This document shows positions 25,232 through 33,408 of a stretch of DNA of 64,000 nucleotides, in pieces (the first letter of the stretch is position 1; each line of letters opens with the position of its first letter). The DNA is from Lichenibacterium dinghuense. Lineage in GTDB: Bacteria; Pseudomonadota; Alphaproteobacteria; Rhizobiales; Beijerinckiaceae. The stretch spans positions 1,178,001 to 1,242,000 of the forward strand of contig NZ_JAJLMN010000001.1 of NCBI RefSeq assembly GCF_021730615.1, written 5' to 3'. The translations under genes and the position numbers were made by a program. The notes beneath the pieces were generated by a model. That model saw only the letters and a list, made by a program, of their open reading frames with translations, was not told the origin of the DNA and searched no databases.

Positions 25232-26560
25232 ATGATCGGGATGGTGGGTCTCGCGGCGGAGCTCGCCGCCCATGCCGAGAAGCACGGGCCGGTCACGATC
25301 GGCCTCGCCGGCGCGGGCCAGATGGGCACGGACATCGTGGTGCAGGTCGGCCTGATGCCGGGCGTGCGCATCGGCGCCGTGTCCGAGCTCAGGATGCAGA
25401 ACGCGATCGACGCGATCCTCATGTCGGGCCGCGAGCGCGGCGACATCGTCGACGCGTCCTCGGCGGCCGACATCGACCGCGCGATCGAGACGAACCGCAT
25501 CGCCGTCACGGCGGACTACAAGGCGCTCTGCTCGTCCGGCCACATCGACGTGGTGATCGACGCCACCGGCAACCCCAACGTCGGCACGCTCGTGGCGCTC
25601 GAAGCCATGCGCAACGGCAAGCACGTGGTGCTGCTCAACGTCGAGGCCGACATCACCATCGGCCGCTACCTCAAGGAGGAGGCCGACAAGGCCGGCGTGG
25701 TCTTCACCGGCGCGGCCGGCGACGAGCCCGCCTGCGCGCTGGAGCTGATCGCCTTCGCCCAGAGCTGCGGCTTCGAGGTCGTGGCGGCCGGCAAGGGCAA
25801 GAACAACGCCCTTCAGTTCGACGCCATGCCGGCCGACTACGAGGAGCAGGCGCGCGCCCGCAACATGAGCGCCCGCATGCTGGTGGAGTTCGTGGACGGC
25901 TCCAAGACCGCCATCGAGATGACCGCCATCGCCAACGCCACGGGCCTCGTGCCCGACGTGCCCGGCATGCACGGCCCCGCCGCCTCGCGCGAGCAGCTCG
26001 CCCAGGTGCTCTGCACCGAGGCCGACGGCGGCATCCTCAAGAAGACCGGCGTGGTCGACTATTCGATCGGCAAGGGCGTCGCGCCCGGCGTGTTCTGCAT
26101 CGTCAAGCCGCGCCACGACCGCGTGAACGAGCGCATGGTGGACCTCAAGGTCGGCCCCGGCCCCTGCTTCTCGCTGCTGCGGCCCTACCACCTCACCAGC
26201 CTCGAGGTGCCGCTCTCGGCGGCCCGCGCGGTGCTGCACCGGCGCGCCGACATGGTGCCGCTCGACCGCCCCGTCGCGGAAAGCATCGCGGTGGCGAAGC
26301 GCGACCTCCAGCCCGGCCAGACGCTGGAAGCCATCGGCATGAACGACTACCGCGGCTTCGCCATGGCCTGGGAGGACGCGCGCCGCGAGGGCGCCATGCC
26401 GCTCGGCCTCGCCGAGAAGGCCCGCGTCACCCAGCCGATCAGGAAGGGCGAGAAGATCACCTACGCCAACTGCGTGCCGGACGAGTCCCTCATCGTCACG
26501 CAGATCCGCCGCCGGCTCGACCAGGCGGACGCCCGCTTCGTCACCGGCGCGGCCGCCTGA
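25232..26560 (+). CDS. SAF-domain NAD(P)-dependent oxidoreductase (homoserine-dehydrogenase-like)
   Basis: A 442-residue protein. The N-terminal half is a Rossmann domain (ITIGLAGAGQMGTDIVVQVG-like) followed by a homoserine-dehydrogenase-like region (VIDATGNPNVGTLVALEAM, GKHVVLLNVEADITIG). The C-terminal portion is a SAF-type domain (SIAVAKRDLQPGQTLEAIG, PIRKGEKITYANC). These proteins occur in sugar-acid or polyol gene clusters but I know no firmly assigned reaction. An NAD(P)-linked oxidation or reduction of a hydroxy-keto intermediate is inferred. The second of two close ATGs was chosen because GGAGG is six bases before it. Operator D lies upstream and an E1alpha gene downstream. Confidence 0.85.
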   Translation: MIGMVGLAAELAAHAEKHGPVTIGLAGAGQMGTDIVVQVGLMPGVRIGAVSELRMQNAIDAILMSGRERGDIVDASSAADIDRAIETNRIAVTADYKALCSSGHIDVVIDATGNPNVGTLVALEAMRNGKHVVLLNVEADITIGRYLKEEADKAGVVFTGAAGDEPACALELIAFAQSCGFEVVAAGKGKNNALQFDAMPADYEEQARARNMSARMLVEFVDGSKTAIEMTAIANATGLVPDVPGMHGPAASREQLAQVLCTEADGGILKKTGVVDYSIGKGVAPGVFCIVKPRHDRVNERMVDLKVGPGPCFSLLRPYHLTSLEVPLSAARAVLHRRADMVPLDRPVAESIAVAKRDLQPGQTLEAIGMNDYRGFAMAWEDARREGAMPLGLAEKARVTQPIRKGEKITYANCVPDESLIVTQIRRRLDQADARFVTGAAA

Positions 26561-26583
26561 CGCCTCCGGGCCACGAAGCCATG

Positions 26584-26607
26584 CCCGCGGGCGCCGCCCG
26601 CGGGTTT
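26584..26607 (+). terminator. GC-rich hairpin followed by T run (terminator or attenuator)
   Basis: Nine-base perfect stem (CCCGCGGGC / GCCCGCGGG), three-base loop, then TTT. It sits in the 74-base gap between the SAF-oxidoreductase and E1alpha genes. It could end or reduce transcription, or stabilise the upstream mRNA. An ATG within its 5' edge would be occluded, which supports the later E1alpha start. Confidence 0.55.
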
Positions 26608-26634
26608 CCCCACCTTTCGCGGACGAGCCCCACC

Positions 26635-27657
26635 ATGGTCGACGTCGCCACGATCCCGCCGGCCGCCGCCGCGGGCAACCTGCCGGACATCTACCGACGC
26701 CTCGGCGCCGATGCCCTGCGCGGCGCCCTGAAGAAGATGCACCTGATCCGCCTCTTCGAGGAGGGCGCCGAGCAGGCCTACATGCGCGGCCTGATCCACG
26801 GCACGATGCACCTGTCGATAGGCCAGGAGGCCAGTGCGGTCGGCATCTGCATGCCGCTGACCGACGCCGACTACATCACCTCGACCCACCGCGGCCACGG
26901 CCACTGCATCGGCAAGGGCGCCGAGGTGAAGCGGATGTTCGCCGAGTTCTTCGGCAAGGAGACGGGCTACTGCCACGGCCGCGGCGGCTCCATGCACATC
27001 GCCGACGTGTCGAAGGGCAACCTCGGCGCCAACGGCATCGTGGGCGGCGGCATCCCGATCGCGGTCGGCGCCGCGCTCTCGGCCAAGCGCCGCAAGACCG
27101 ACAGCGTGGTCGTGTCCTTCTTCGGCGACGGCGCCAACAACGAGGGCGCATTCCACGAGGCCCTCAACATGGCCGCCGTGTGGAAGCTGCCGGTCGTCTT
27201 CGTGTGCGAGAACAACCGCTACGGTATGTCGACCTCGACGGCGCGCTCCACCGCCGTGCCGGACGTCGCCACCCGCGCGGTCGCCTACAACATGCCGGGC
27301 GTGATCGTGGACGGCAACGACTTCGGCGCCGTCGCGGCGGCCTCGTTCGAGGCGGTCGACCGGGCGCGGCGCGGCGAGGGGCCGAGCCTCATCGAGAGCA
27401 AGACCTACCGCATCCGCGGCCATTCGCGCTCCGACCGCAACCGCTACCGCACCAAGGAGGAGATCGCCGAGTGGCAGGCCCGCGACCCGATCCTCGCCTT
27501 CGAGGGCGAACTCGCGAGCCTCGGCCTGATCGACCAGGGCGAGATCGACGCGATCAGGGCCGAGGCCGAGAAGGAGATCGAGGAGGCGGTCGCCTTCGCG
27601 GCCGCGAGCCCCGCGCCGACCCCCGCCGACCTGACCCGCTTCGTCTACGCGGACTGA
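26635..27657 (+). CDS. acoA: Acetoin/pyruvate dehydrogenase-type E1 component, alpha subunit
   Basis: A 340-residue ThDP-binding E1 alpha subunit. The ThDP-Mg motif is [16 protein letters not shown] followed by VFVCENN; other family marks are [39 protein letters not shown] and [10 protein letters not shown] with the phosphorylation-loop-like Ser/Arg. With the beta subunit it decarboxylates or cleaves a 2-oxoacid or acyloin/diketone and loads the acyl group on E2 lipoate. The acoin-type (AcoA) call rests on the AcoC-like E2 two genes on; pyruvate dehydrogenase PdhA is the main alternative. Confidence 0.85.
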   Translation: MVDVATIPPAAAAGNLPDIYRRLGADALRGALKKMHLIRLFEEGAEQAYMRGLIHGTMHLSIGQEASAVGICMPLTDADYITSTHRGHGHCIGKGAEVKRMFAEFFGKETGYCHGRGGSMHIADVSKGNLGANGIVGGGIPIAVGAALSAKRRKTDSVVVSFFGDGANNEGAFHEALNMAAVWKLPVVFVCENNRYGMSTSTARSTAVPDVATRAVAYNMPGVIVDGNDFGAVAAASFEAVDRARRGEGPSLIESKTYRIRGHSRSDRNRYRTKEEIAEWQARDPILAFEGELASLGLIDQGEIDAIRAEAEKEIEEAVAFAAASPAPTPADLTRFVYAD

Positions 27658-27682
27658 TCTCGGACCGACCGAAGCCCCTGCC

Positions 27683-27805
27683 CTCGTCCTCAGCCGGGCC
27701 CGCCCCGAGCCTGACGAGGGGTCCGGGGCTTCACGCCGGGTCGGGACGATCCCGACGCTCCGCCTTCGACACGGCCGCCCCGCGGCCGACTGAGGATGAG
27801 GAGAC
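27683..27805. repeat. Inverted pair of family 1 REP-like repeats
   Basis: CCTCGTCCTCAGCCGGGCC at the left edge and GACTGAGGATGAGG at the right edge (with CTTCGACACGGCC inside) are diverged, oppositely oriented copies of the family seen at 4.27 and 24.2 kb. The 232-base E1alpha-E1beta gap they fill is unusual, as these genes normally abut; the insertion may lower coupling between subunits. Confidence 0.7.
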
Positions 27806-27889
27806 CGGGACCTCACGGCTCCGGGCCGCTCATCCTGCCGTCGCGCCGCCCGCGGCGCTCCACAAGAAACGCGACACGAGGGAACGACC

Positions 27890-28888
27890 ATGGACGCCGC
27901 CGTCCGCGAACTCACCTATGCCCAGGCCATCCAGGAAGCGATGGCCCTCGCCATGGAGGCCGACGAGACCGTCGTGCTGATGGGCGAGGACATCGGCGTC
28001 TACGGCGGCGCCTTCCAGGTGACGGGCGACCTCGTCCACCGCTTCGGCGAGGACCGGGTGATGGACACGCCCATCTCCGAGCTCGGCGGCGCCGGCGTCG
28101 CGGTCGGGGCCGCGATGACGGGCCTGAAGCCCATCTTCGAGTTCCAGTTCTCCGACTTCGCCACGCTGGCGATGGAGCAGATCGTCAACCAGGCCGCCAA
28201 GATGCGCTACATGCTGGGCGGCGAGGTGAGCGTGCCGCTCGTCATGCGCTTCCCGTCGGGCTCCGGCACCGGCGCCGCGGCCCAGCACAGCCAGAGCCTG
28301 GAAGCGTGGCTGGCCCACGTGCCGGGGCTGAAGGTGGTGCAGCCTTCCACGCCCCACGACGTCAAGGGCCTGCTGCTCGCGGCCCTGGCCGACCCCGACC
28401 CGGTGATGATCTACGAGCACAAGCTGCTCTACAAGAGCAAGGGCCCGGTGCCCGAGGGCCACTACACCGTGCCGATCGGCAAGGCCGAGGTGCGGCGCGC
28501 GGGCCAGCACCTCACCATCGTCGCCACCTCCATCATGGTGCACCGCGCCCTCGACGCCGCGGCGAAGCTCGCCGAGGAGGGCATCGAGGCCGAGGTGATC
28601 GACCTGCGCTCGCTCCGCCCCATGGACACGGCCACCATCGCCGAGAGCGTGAAGAAGACCGGCAAGCTGATCTCGGTCTACGAGGGCGTGAAGACGCTCG
28701 GCATCGGCGCCGAGATCTCGGCCGCCATCGCGGAAAGCGAGGCCTTCGACTACCTCGACGCGCCGATCATGCGGCTCGGCGGCGCCGACTGCCCCATCCC
28801 CTACAACCCCGATCTCGAGAAGGCCGCCGTGCCGCAGGTCGCGTCCATCCTGGAGGGCGCCCGCGCCCTCGCCCGCGGGAGGGTCTGA
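27890..28888 (+). CDS. acoB: Acetoin/pyruvate dehydrogenase-type E1 component, beta subunit
   Basis: A 332-residue transketolase-like beta subunit. Conserved segments are [60 protein letters not shown] split by loops, [21 protein letters not shown] and [16 protein letters not shown]. It completes the alpha2beta2 E1 with the preceding gene. The stop overlaps the E2 start by one base (TGATG), so E1beta and E2 are tightly coupled. Confidence 0.9.
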   Translation: MDAAVRELTYAQAIQEAMALAMEADETVVLMGEDIGVYGGAFQVTGDLVHRFGEDRVMDTPISELGGAGVAVGAAMTGLKPIFEFQFSDFATLAMEQIVNQAAKMRYMLGGEVSVPLVMRFPSGSGTGAAAQHSQSLEAWLAHVPGLKVVQPSTPHDVKGLLLAALADPDPVMIYEHKLLYKSKGPVPEGHYTVPIGKAEVRRAGQHLTIVATSIMVHRALDAAAKLAEEGIEAEVIDLRSLRPMDTATIAESVKKTGKLISVYEGVKTLGIGAEISAAIAESEAFDYLDAPIMRLGGADCPIPYNPDLEKAAVPQVASILEGARALARGRV

Positions 28889-30348
28889 TGCCCAGCGAAG
28901 TCATCCTGCCCCGCGTCGACATGGACATGGCGACCGGCAAGATCTCGAAATGGCTGGTCGACGACGGCGCCCCCGTGAAGAAGGGCCAGCCGCTGTTCGA
29001 GATCGAGACCGACAAGGCCGCGATGGAGATCGAGGCCGAGGCCTCCGGCACGGTCCGCACCCTGGCGCAGGCCGGCGGCGAGGACGTGGCGGTGGGCAGC
29101 GTCGTGGCCCTGATCTACCGCGACGGCGAGAGCGAAGCGGAGGCCGCCGCGCCCGCGGCTCCGGCCGCGACCGAGGCCCTGCTGCGCGACGGCCGGACCG
29201 ACGCGGCGCCCCCGCCCGCCTCCGGCGCCGCCGCGCCGGTCGCCGCTCAGGCCTCGAACGGCCACGCGCAGAGCCTGGACGGCGCCGCCGACCGCGCCCG
29301 CGCCACCCCGCTGGCCCGCCGTCTGGCGCGCGAGCGCGGCCACGACCTCGCCGGCCTCAACGGCACCGGCCCGCGCGGCCGCGTCCAGGCCTCCGACGTG
29401 CCGGGCGCCGTGGCGGCCGCGGCCGCCATCTCGGCCACCACGGCACCCCCGGCTCCCGGGGCCGTCGCGGTGCTGCGCGACGCGCCGACCGACGTGCCGC
29501 CGGCCGTTGCGACGCCGCCGGCCGTCGCCGCGCGCGCCCCTGCCCCGGCGCCCGCCGCCGCGCCGGCACCCGCGGCATCCGCCCCGGCCCGCCGGTCCGA
29601 CGCCGGCCGCCTCGCGACCTTCCGCGACGGCGCGGGCGCGCCGCTGGTGCTGCTGCACGGCTTCGGCGCCGACCGCGACGGCTGGCGGCCCTTCCTGCAG
29701 GGCTACGACGGCGGCCGGCCCGTGCTGGCGCTCGACCTGCCGGGCCACGGCGGCGCGGCCCTCGACGGGGCGGCCGGCTTCGACGCGCTGGTCGACGACG
29801 TCGAGGCGGCGCTGGCCGAGGCGGGGCTCGGGCGCTTCACCCTGGTCGGCCACTCGCTCGGCGGCGCGGTCGCGGCCGCGGTGGCAGCGCGGGGCGCGGT
29901 GGACCTCGAAGCGCTGGTCCTGCTCGCCCCGGCCGGCCTCGGCCCGGAGATCAACGGCGGCTTCGTGCAGGGCTACCTCGCGGCCGCCTCCGAGGCGTCG
30001 ATGGCGCCGTGGCTGCGCGAGCTGGTGGCCGACCCCGCGCTCGTGACCCCGGCCTTCGTGCGCCTGAGCCTGCGCGCGCGGGAGCCCGCGGTCGAGAGCC
30101 AGCGCCGGATCGCCGCCGCGGTGTTCCCGGACGGCACGCAGAGCTTCTCGATCCGCGCCGACCTCGCCCGCGTCGCCTGCCCGGTGCGCGTCGTCGTCGG
30201 CACGGCGGACCGCATCGTGCCGGCCCGCCACGCCGACAGCCTGCCGGCCCTCGTCGCCCTGCACCGGCTGCCGGGCGTCGGCCACCTGCCCCAGATCGAG
30301 GCGCGCGAGACCGTGCAGGCCATCATCGCGCAGGCGATGCGCGGTTAG
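28888..30348 (+). CDS. acoC: AcoC-type E2: lipoyl domain, E3-binding domain and alpha/beta hydrolase domain
   Basis: A 486-residue E2. Residues 1-80 form a lipoyl domain (EIETDKAAMEIEA, lipoyl Lys43); about 138-172 an E3-binding domain (PLARRLARERGHDLAGLNGTG in part); Ala/Pro linkers flank it. Residues 245-486 are an alpha/beta hydrolase with LLHGFGADRDGW, nucleophile GHSLGG (Ser323), GTADRIV (Asp441) and GVGHLPQIE (His466). The normal CoA-acyltransferase domain with HxxxD is absent. This layout is that of acetoin-dehydrogenase AcoC, which receives acyl groups released from a diketone. No E3 (lipoamide dehydrogenase) gene is nearby, so a shared E3 is presumed. Confidence 0.88.
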   Translation: MPSEVILPRVDMDMATGKISKWLVDDGAPVKKGQPLFEIETDKAAMEIEAEASGTVRTLAQAGGEDVAVGSVVALIYRDGESEAEAAAPAAPAATEALLRDGRTDAAPPPASGAAAPVAAQASNGHAQSLDGAADRARATPLARRLARERGHDLAGLNGTGPRGRVQASDVPGAVAAAAAISATTAPPAPGAVAVLRDAPTDVPPAVATPPAVAARAPAPAPAAAPAPAASAPARRSDAGRLATFRDGAGAPLVLLHGFGADRDGWRPFLQGYDGGRPVLALDLPGHGGAALDGAAGFDALVDDVEAALAEAGLGRFTLVGHSLGGAVAAAVAARGAVDLEALVLLAPAGLGPEINGGFVQGYLAAASEASMAPWLRELVADPALVTPAFVRLSLRAREPAVESQRRIAAAVFPDGTQSFSIRADLARVACPVRVVVGTADRIVPARHADSLPALVALHRLPGVGHLPQIEARETVQAIIAQAMRG

Positions 30349-30354
30349 GCGTGC

Positions 30355-30378
30355 TCCGGGGCGCGCCGCCGCCCCGGA
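30355..30378 (+). terminator. Terminator-like hairpin after the acoABC genes
   Basis: Perfect 8-base stem TCCGGGGC / GCCCCGGA with an 8-base loop, starting six bases after the E2 stop. No T tract follows, so it is a candidate terminator or 3'-end stabiliser. Confidence 0.5.
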
Positions 30379-30499
30379 CCGCCGAAGCTCTGAGGCCGCA
30401 GGGTTTTCGACCCACGCGGACGTTGGCGGGATGATCCCGCCGGTCTATATTGATTCATGTGAACCCGTGCCGCCTCAGGCGAGATCGAGGTCCCGTTCC

Positions 30500-31249
30500 A
30501 TGAGTTCGACGAACAGCCTGCTCCACGCCCTCAAGGACCAGATCCGCAACGTCAAATACTCGATCCGGGCCGAGGCCCACATGCCCGGCTCGATGGTCCC
30601 GCGCGCGCTGCAGAGCCGGGAGGTGCGGCGCCTGACCAGCCTCGGCTCGGTGGTGAGCATGCCCGCCTTCCGCTTGGCGGACGGGCTCGTGACGCGGGTC
30701 GAGACCATCGCCATGGACCTGCTCGGCGCCCCGTGCCGCGGCGGCCAGGTCGTGGTCGAGCCGGTCGACGGCTACCTCGCCGACCATTTCGAGTTCGTCG
30801 ACAAGATGTTCGCACTGCTCAAGCGCATCATCGACGCCAAGCACGGCCCGAGCGTCTTCGTGGCCGAACAGGCGCTCGACGCGGCCTGGAGCACGGTGGC
30901 GAAGCGCCTGCCCGCCGGGGGCGCCGGCGTCGACCCCGTGCTGGCCTGCGCCGTGCTGGCCGAAGCCGTGGCGCGCACCGGGGCCGTGCGGCAGCTCGGC
31001 TACCAAGCCGGCGCGACCGAGACCAACTTCACCGGCGCCCCGGCGCGCTATTGCGGCCTCGTCGCGGGCCTGATGATCGCCGTCGCGTCCGCCCAGCCCG
31101 AGGCCGCCGGGGATGGCGCCGCCCTGCTGGAAAGCGCCGACAGCGCCGTCAACGCCCGCTTCGACCGGTTCCGCCGGGCCCTGGCCGGCGAGGATGCCGC
31201 CGAGGCGGTCGCGGCGGAATACCGCAAGCTGGTTCCCTTCCTGCCCTGA
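30500..31249 (+). CDS. Hypothetical protein (249 aa) next to the acoC/PTS genes
   Basis: A 249-residue soluble, helix-rich protein not recognised as any family. It begins MSSTNSLLHALKDQIRNVKYS and contains GLVTRVETIAMDLLGAP, HFEFVDKMFALLKRIID and a C-terminal RFDRFRRALAGEDAAEAVAAEY helix. No signal peptide or membrane span. The 150-base gap before it contains a possible promoter near TATATTGATTCATG, somewhat like the TATTGACA blocks of the island. Its position between the AcoABC and PTS units makes a role in the same pathway plausible, but none can be assigned. Confidence 0.7.
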   Translation: MSSTNSLLHALKDQIRNVKYSIRAEAHMPGSMVPRALQSREVRRLTSLGSVVSMPAFRLADGLVTRVETIAMDLLGAPCRGGQVVVEPVDGYLADHFEFVDKMFALLKRIIDAKHGPSVFVAEQALDAAWSTVAKRLPAGGAGVDPVLACAVLAEAVARTGAVRQLGYQAGATETNFTGAPARYCGLVAGLMIAVASAQPEAAGDGAALLESADSAVNARFDRFRRALAGEDAAEAVAAEYRKLVPFLP

Positions 31250-31292
31250 CGGACCCTCGCCGGTTCACACGTCCCTCCGGCCGGCGGGGTCC

Positions 31293-31319
31293 GCCCTTCT
31301 CGCCTCGCGGGGAGAAGGG
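31293..31319. repeat. REP-like repeat, family 3 (single copy)
   Basis: CCCTTCTCGCCTCGCGGGGAGAAGGG forms a hairpin of the widespread CCTTCTCCCC-GGGGAGAAGG type, located between two convergent hypothetical genes. It belongs with the pair at 34.5 kb. Confidence 0.65.
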
Positions 31320-31343
31320 CGCCGAAGTCACTTCGCGTCCCCC

Positions 31344-31982
31344 TCACGCCGGCTCGCTCGCCAGCGCCTTCGGCACGATGCGGCGCTCGATCGCGCGCCG
31401 CACGGCCTTGCGGCTGACCACCGAGGCCGGAAAATACCAGTTCGGCTCGTTGCCGGTCAGCAGGTCGAAGAACGGCACGGCGAGGCTGGCGTCGTCGCCG
31501 ACGTTCTCGCGATAGGACCACCACGTCCTGAGGTCGTCGGCCAGCGTCGGCAGGGTCAGCCTCACGCCCTCCTGCTCCAGCACGATGTGCAGCACGCACA
31601 GGCAGTAGTTCGTGTACAGGAACCCTTCCGGCCAGGAGCGGGCGATCGACCCCGTCGCGTCGCCCGGCATCGGCGGCTCGCCTTCCGTCACGGTCGCCGC
31701 CGCGGGCGCGCTGCGCAGAAGCTCGCGCACCAGCAGGCCGGCCGCGAAGGTGATGAAGTCGCGCCGGTCGAGGTCCGAATAGCCGAGGTCCTGCGAGAAG
31801 GCCTCGGCCCAGTTCAGGAAGGCCTCCGTCAGCCGCCCGTCGTCGATCTCGTAGGGCACGCCGTAGCGGCCGGCGATCAGCCGCGCGTGCTGCTTGAACG
31901 TCGTCTTGAACCAGCGGAGCTGCCGCACGCGGTGGCGGATGTCGGCGACGTCCTCGGCCTGATTCAGCAGTTCCAGATCCAT
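31344..31982 (-). CDS. Hypothetical protein (212 aa), divergent from the PTS operon
   Basis: A 212-residue soluble protein, rich in Trp, Tyr and Leu, of no recognised family. Notable stretches are VRQLRWFKTTFKQHARLIAGRY, LTEAFLNWAEAFSQDLGYSD and EGFLYTNYCLCVLHIVLEQEG. It lacks a DNA-binding motif that I can see. The start lies after GAGAGA. It is transcribed away from gutM, sharing the 200-base region that contains promoter/operator E, so it may be co-regulated with the PTS genes. It is not MtlR as far as I can judge. Confidence 0.7.
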   Translation of the reverse strand: MDLELLNQAEDVADIRHRVRQLRWFKTTFKQHARLIAGRYGVPYEIDDGRLTEAFLNWAEAFSQDLGYSDLDRRDFITFAAGLLVRELLRSAPAAATVTEGEPPMPGDATGSIARSWPEGFLYTNYCLCVLHIVLEQEGVRLTLPTLADDLRTWWSYRENVGDDASLAVPFFDLLTGNEPNWYFPASVVSRKAVRRAIERRIVPKALASEPA

Positions 31983-32094
31983 GGTCTCTCTCGATCGGCC
32001 GCGGGATGAGGCGATGATGGGACAACGCCGCTTTGGCCGAAAGACGGCCTGCGGCGACGTTGTTTTTCCGCCGTCATGCCCCGGCCCGGCTTTC

Positions 32095-32133
32095 GGACAT
32101 ATTGACACCCGACGAAACAAAAGTACGATCGCG
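32095..32133 (+). promoter_or_regulatory. Promoter/operator E for the PTS operon
   Basis: TTGACA (32102-32107), 16 bases, TACGAT (32124-32129), with ACAAAAGT overlapping the -10. The block GGACATATTGACA-N10-ACAAA-N-GT matches promoter C at 19.7 kb in both sequence and spacing. It is about 55 bases upstream of gutM. It is the strongest promoter candidate in the island. Confidence 0.78.
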
Positions 32134-32182
32134 TCCCGCAACAGTCGAGCGGCCGTTCAAAGGTCGTCGGGGGGAGGACAGC

Positions 32183-32593
32183 ATGCCGTCCATGGCGCTC
32201 GCCATCGCGGGCCTCGCCGTCGCCTGGTCGCTCCAGGCCTACGGCACCTGGCGCCAGATCCAGCACTATTCCGCGGCGATGGGCCAGGCCACCCGATCCT
32301 GGAGCGACGGCTACGTCGGCACCGGCAAGGCGCGGTCGCGCTGGGGCGCCGGCACGGTGCTGCTGCTCGTGGTCGGCCCGGACCGGGCCGTGCGCCGCCT
32401 CCTCGTCATGCGCGGCGTCACCGTCTTCGCTCGCTTCCGGCGCCTGCCCGAGGTCGAGGGCCTGCCGCTCGCCGCGGTCGCTGATCACGCCGCGCTGCGG
32501 CCGGCCGACCGCGCGGCGCTCATGATCGCGGCCGAACAGGTCGAGCGGGCCGCCGGGCGGGCCCGAAGCGAAGAACGATCGAAGGCCGCCTGA
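32183..32593 (+). CDS. gutM: GutM-like glucitol operon protein
   Basis: A 136-residue GutM homologue with one N-terminal membrane segment (ALAIAGLAVAWSLQAYG) and the family pattern WRQIQHYSAAM, GYVGTGKARSRWGAGTVLLLVV, RRLLVMRGVTVFARF. In enterobacteria GutM is an activator encoded in the glucitol operon; its membrane segment and position before the PTS genes are conserved here. Start chosen by GGGGAGGA; a second ATG lies three codons later. Confidence 0.85.
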   Translation: MPSMALAIAGLAVAWSLQAYGTWRQIQHYSAAMGQATRSWSDGYVGTGKARSRWGAGTVLLLVVGPDRAVRRLLVMRGVTVFARFRRLPEVEGLPLAAVADHAALRPADRAALMIAAEQVERAAGRARSEERSKAA

Positions 32594-32617
32594 CGGCCGC
32601 ACAGGGAGGGGACGCGC

Positions 32618-33379
32618 ATGGCGCTGATGATGGCGATCGCCCACGGGGCGGATTGGGCGACGCTGCACGGGGTCGGCGATCTCGGCGCCCACGCGGCGCG
32701 GGGCGCCGGCCGGCTGATCCTGGCCGCGACCGACGTCGGCGTGCCGGGCGAGCCGGCGCCCGTCAGCGCCGCGGACGCGCTCACCAAGTATCAGAACGAG
32801 GTCAAGAACCTGAAGCCCAACGCCGACCAGCTCGGCTGGCTCGGCACGATCGGCACCCACTTCATCGGCATGTTCCAGAAGGGCGGCGAAGTCTTCGTCG
32901 GCTTCGTCACCGGCATCATCCCGACGCTGGTGGTGCTGATGACCGCCTTCTACGCGCTGACCGGCATGGTGGGCGAGGAGCGGGTGCACGGCTTCGCCCA
33001 GCTCATGGGCCGCACGGCGCTCACGCGCTACACCGTGCTGCCCGTGCTGTCCGTGTTCTTCCTCACCAACCCGATGGCCTACACGTTCGGGACCTTCCTC
33101 GAAGAGAAGCACAAGCCGGCCTTCTACGACTCGGCTGTGTCCTTCGTTCACCCGATCCTCGGCCTGTTCCCGCATGCCAATGCCGGCGAATACTTCGTGT
33201 GGGGCGGCGTTCTGGTGGCGTTGCTGGACCTCGAGAAGCGCGGCGTGATCCCGGACGGGTACCACGTGAAGTTGGCCATCTGGTACTTCATCGTCGGCCT
33301 CATCGTGATCTTCCTCAAGGGGATCGTGACCGAGCGCGTGACGGCCTTCATGGCGCGCCGCCAGGGCGTGGAACTCTGA
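32618..33379 (+). CDS. srlA: PTS glucitol/sorbitol-type EIIC subunit
   Basis: A 253-residue membrane permease matching SrlA from about residue 82: FIGMFQKGGEVFVGFVTGIIP, RYTVLPVLSVFFLTNPMAYTFG, PEKH-like EEKHKPAFYDSA, HPILGLFPHANAGEYFVWGG and a final LKGIVTERVTAFMARRQGVEL. With SrlE it forms the channel that phosphorylates its polyol while importing it. The N-terminus carries about 70 extra residues relative to E. coli SrlA. The start follows GGGAGGGGA. Second gene of the PTS operon. Confidence 0.92.
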   Translation: MALMMAIAHGADWATLHGVGDLGAHAARGAGRLILAATDVGVPGEPAPVSAADALTKYQNEVKNLKPNADQLGWLGTIGTHFIGMFQKGGEVFVGFVTGIIPTLVVLMTAFYALTGMVGEERVHGFAQLMGRTALTRYTVLPVLSVFFLTNPMAYTFGTFLEEKHKPAFYDSAVSFVHPILGLFPHANAGEYFVWGGVLVALLDLEKRGVIPDGYHVKLAIWYFIVGLIVIFLKGIVTERVTAFMARRQGVEL

Positions 33380-33408
33380 TCGCAAGGCCAATCGGGGAGG
33401 ATCGCGCC

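Noticed and set aside
31344..31982. Idea that this gene is an MtlR-type mannitol repressor
   Set aside because: No helix-turn-helix or MtlR motif is visible; position near a PTS alone is insufficient.
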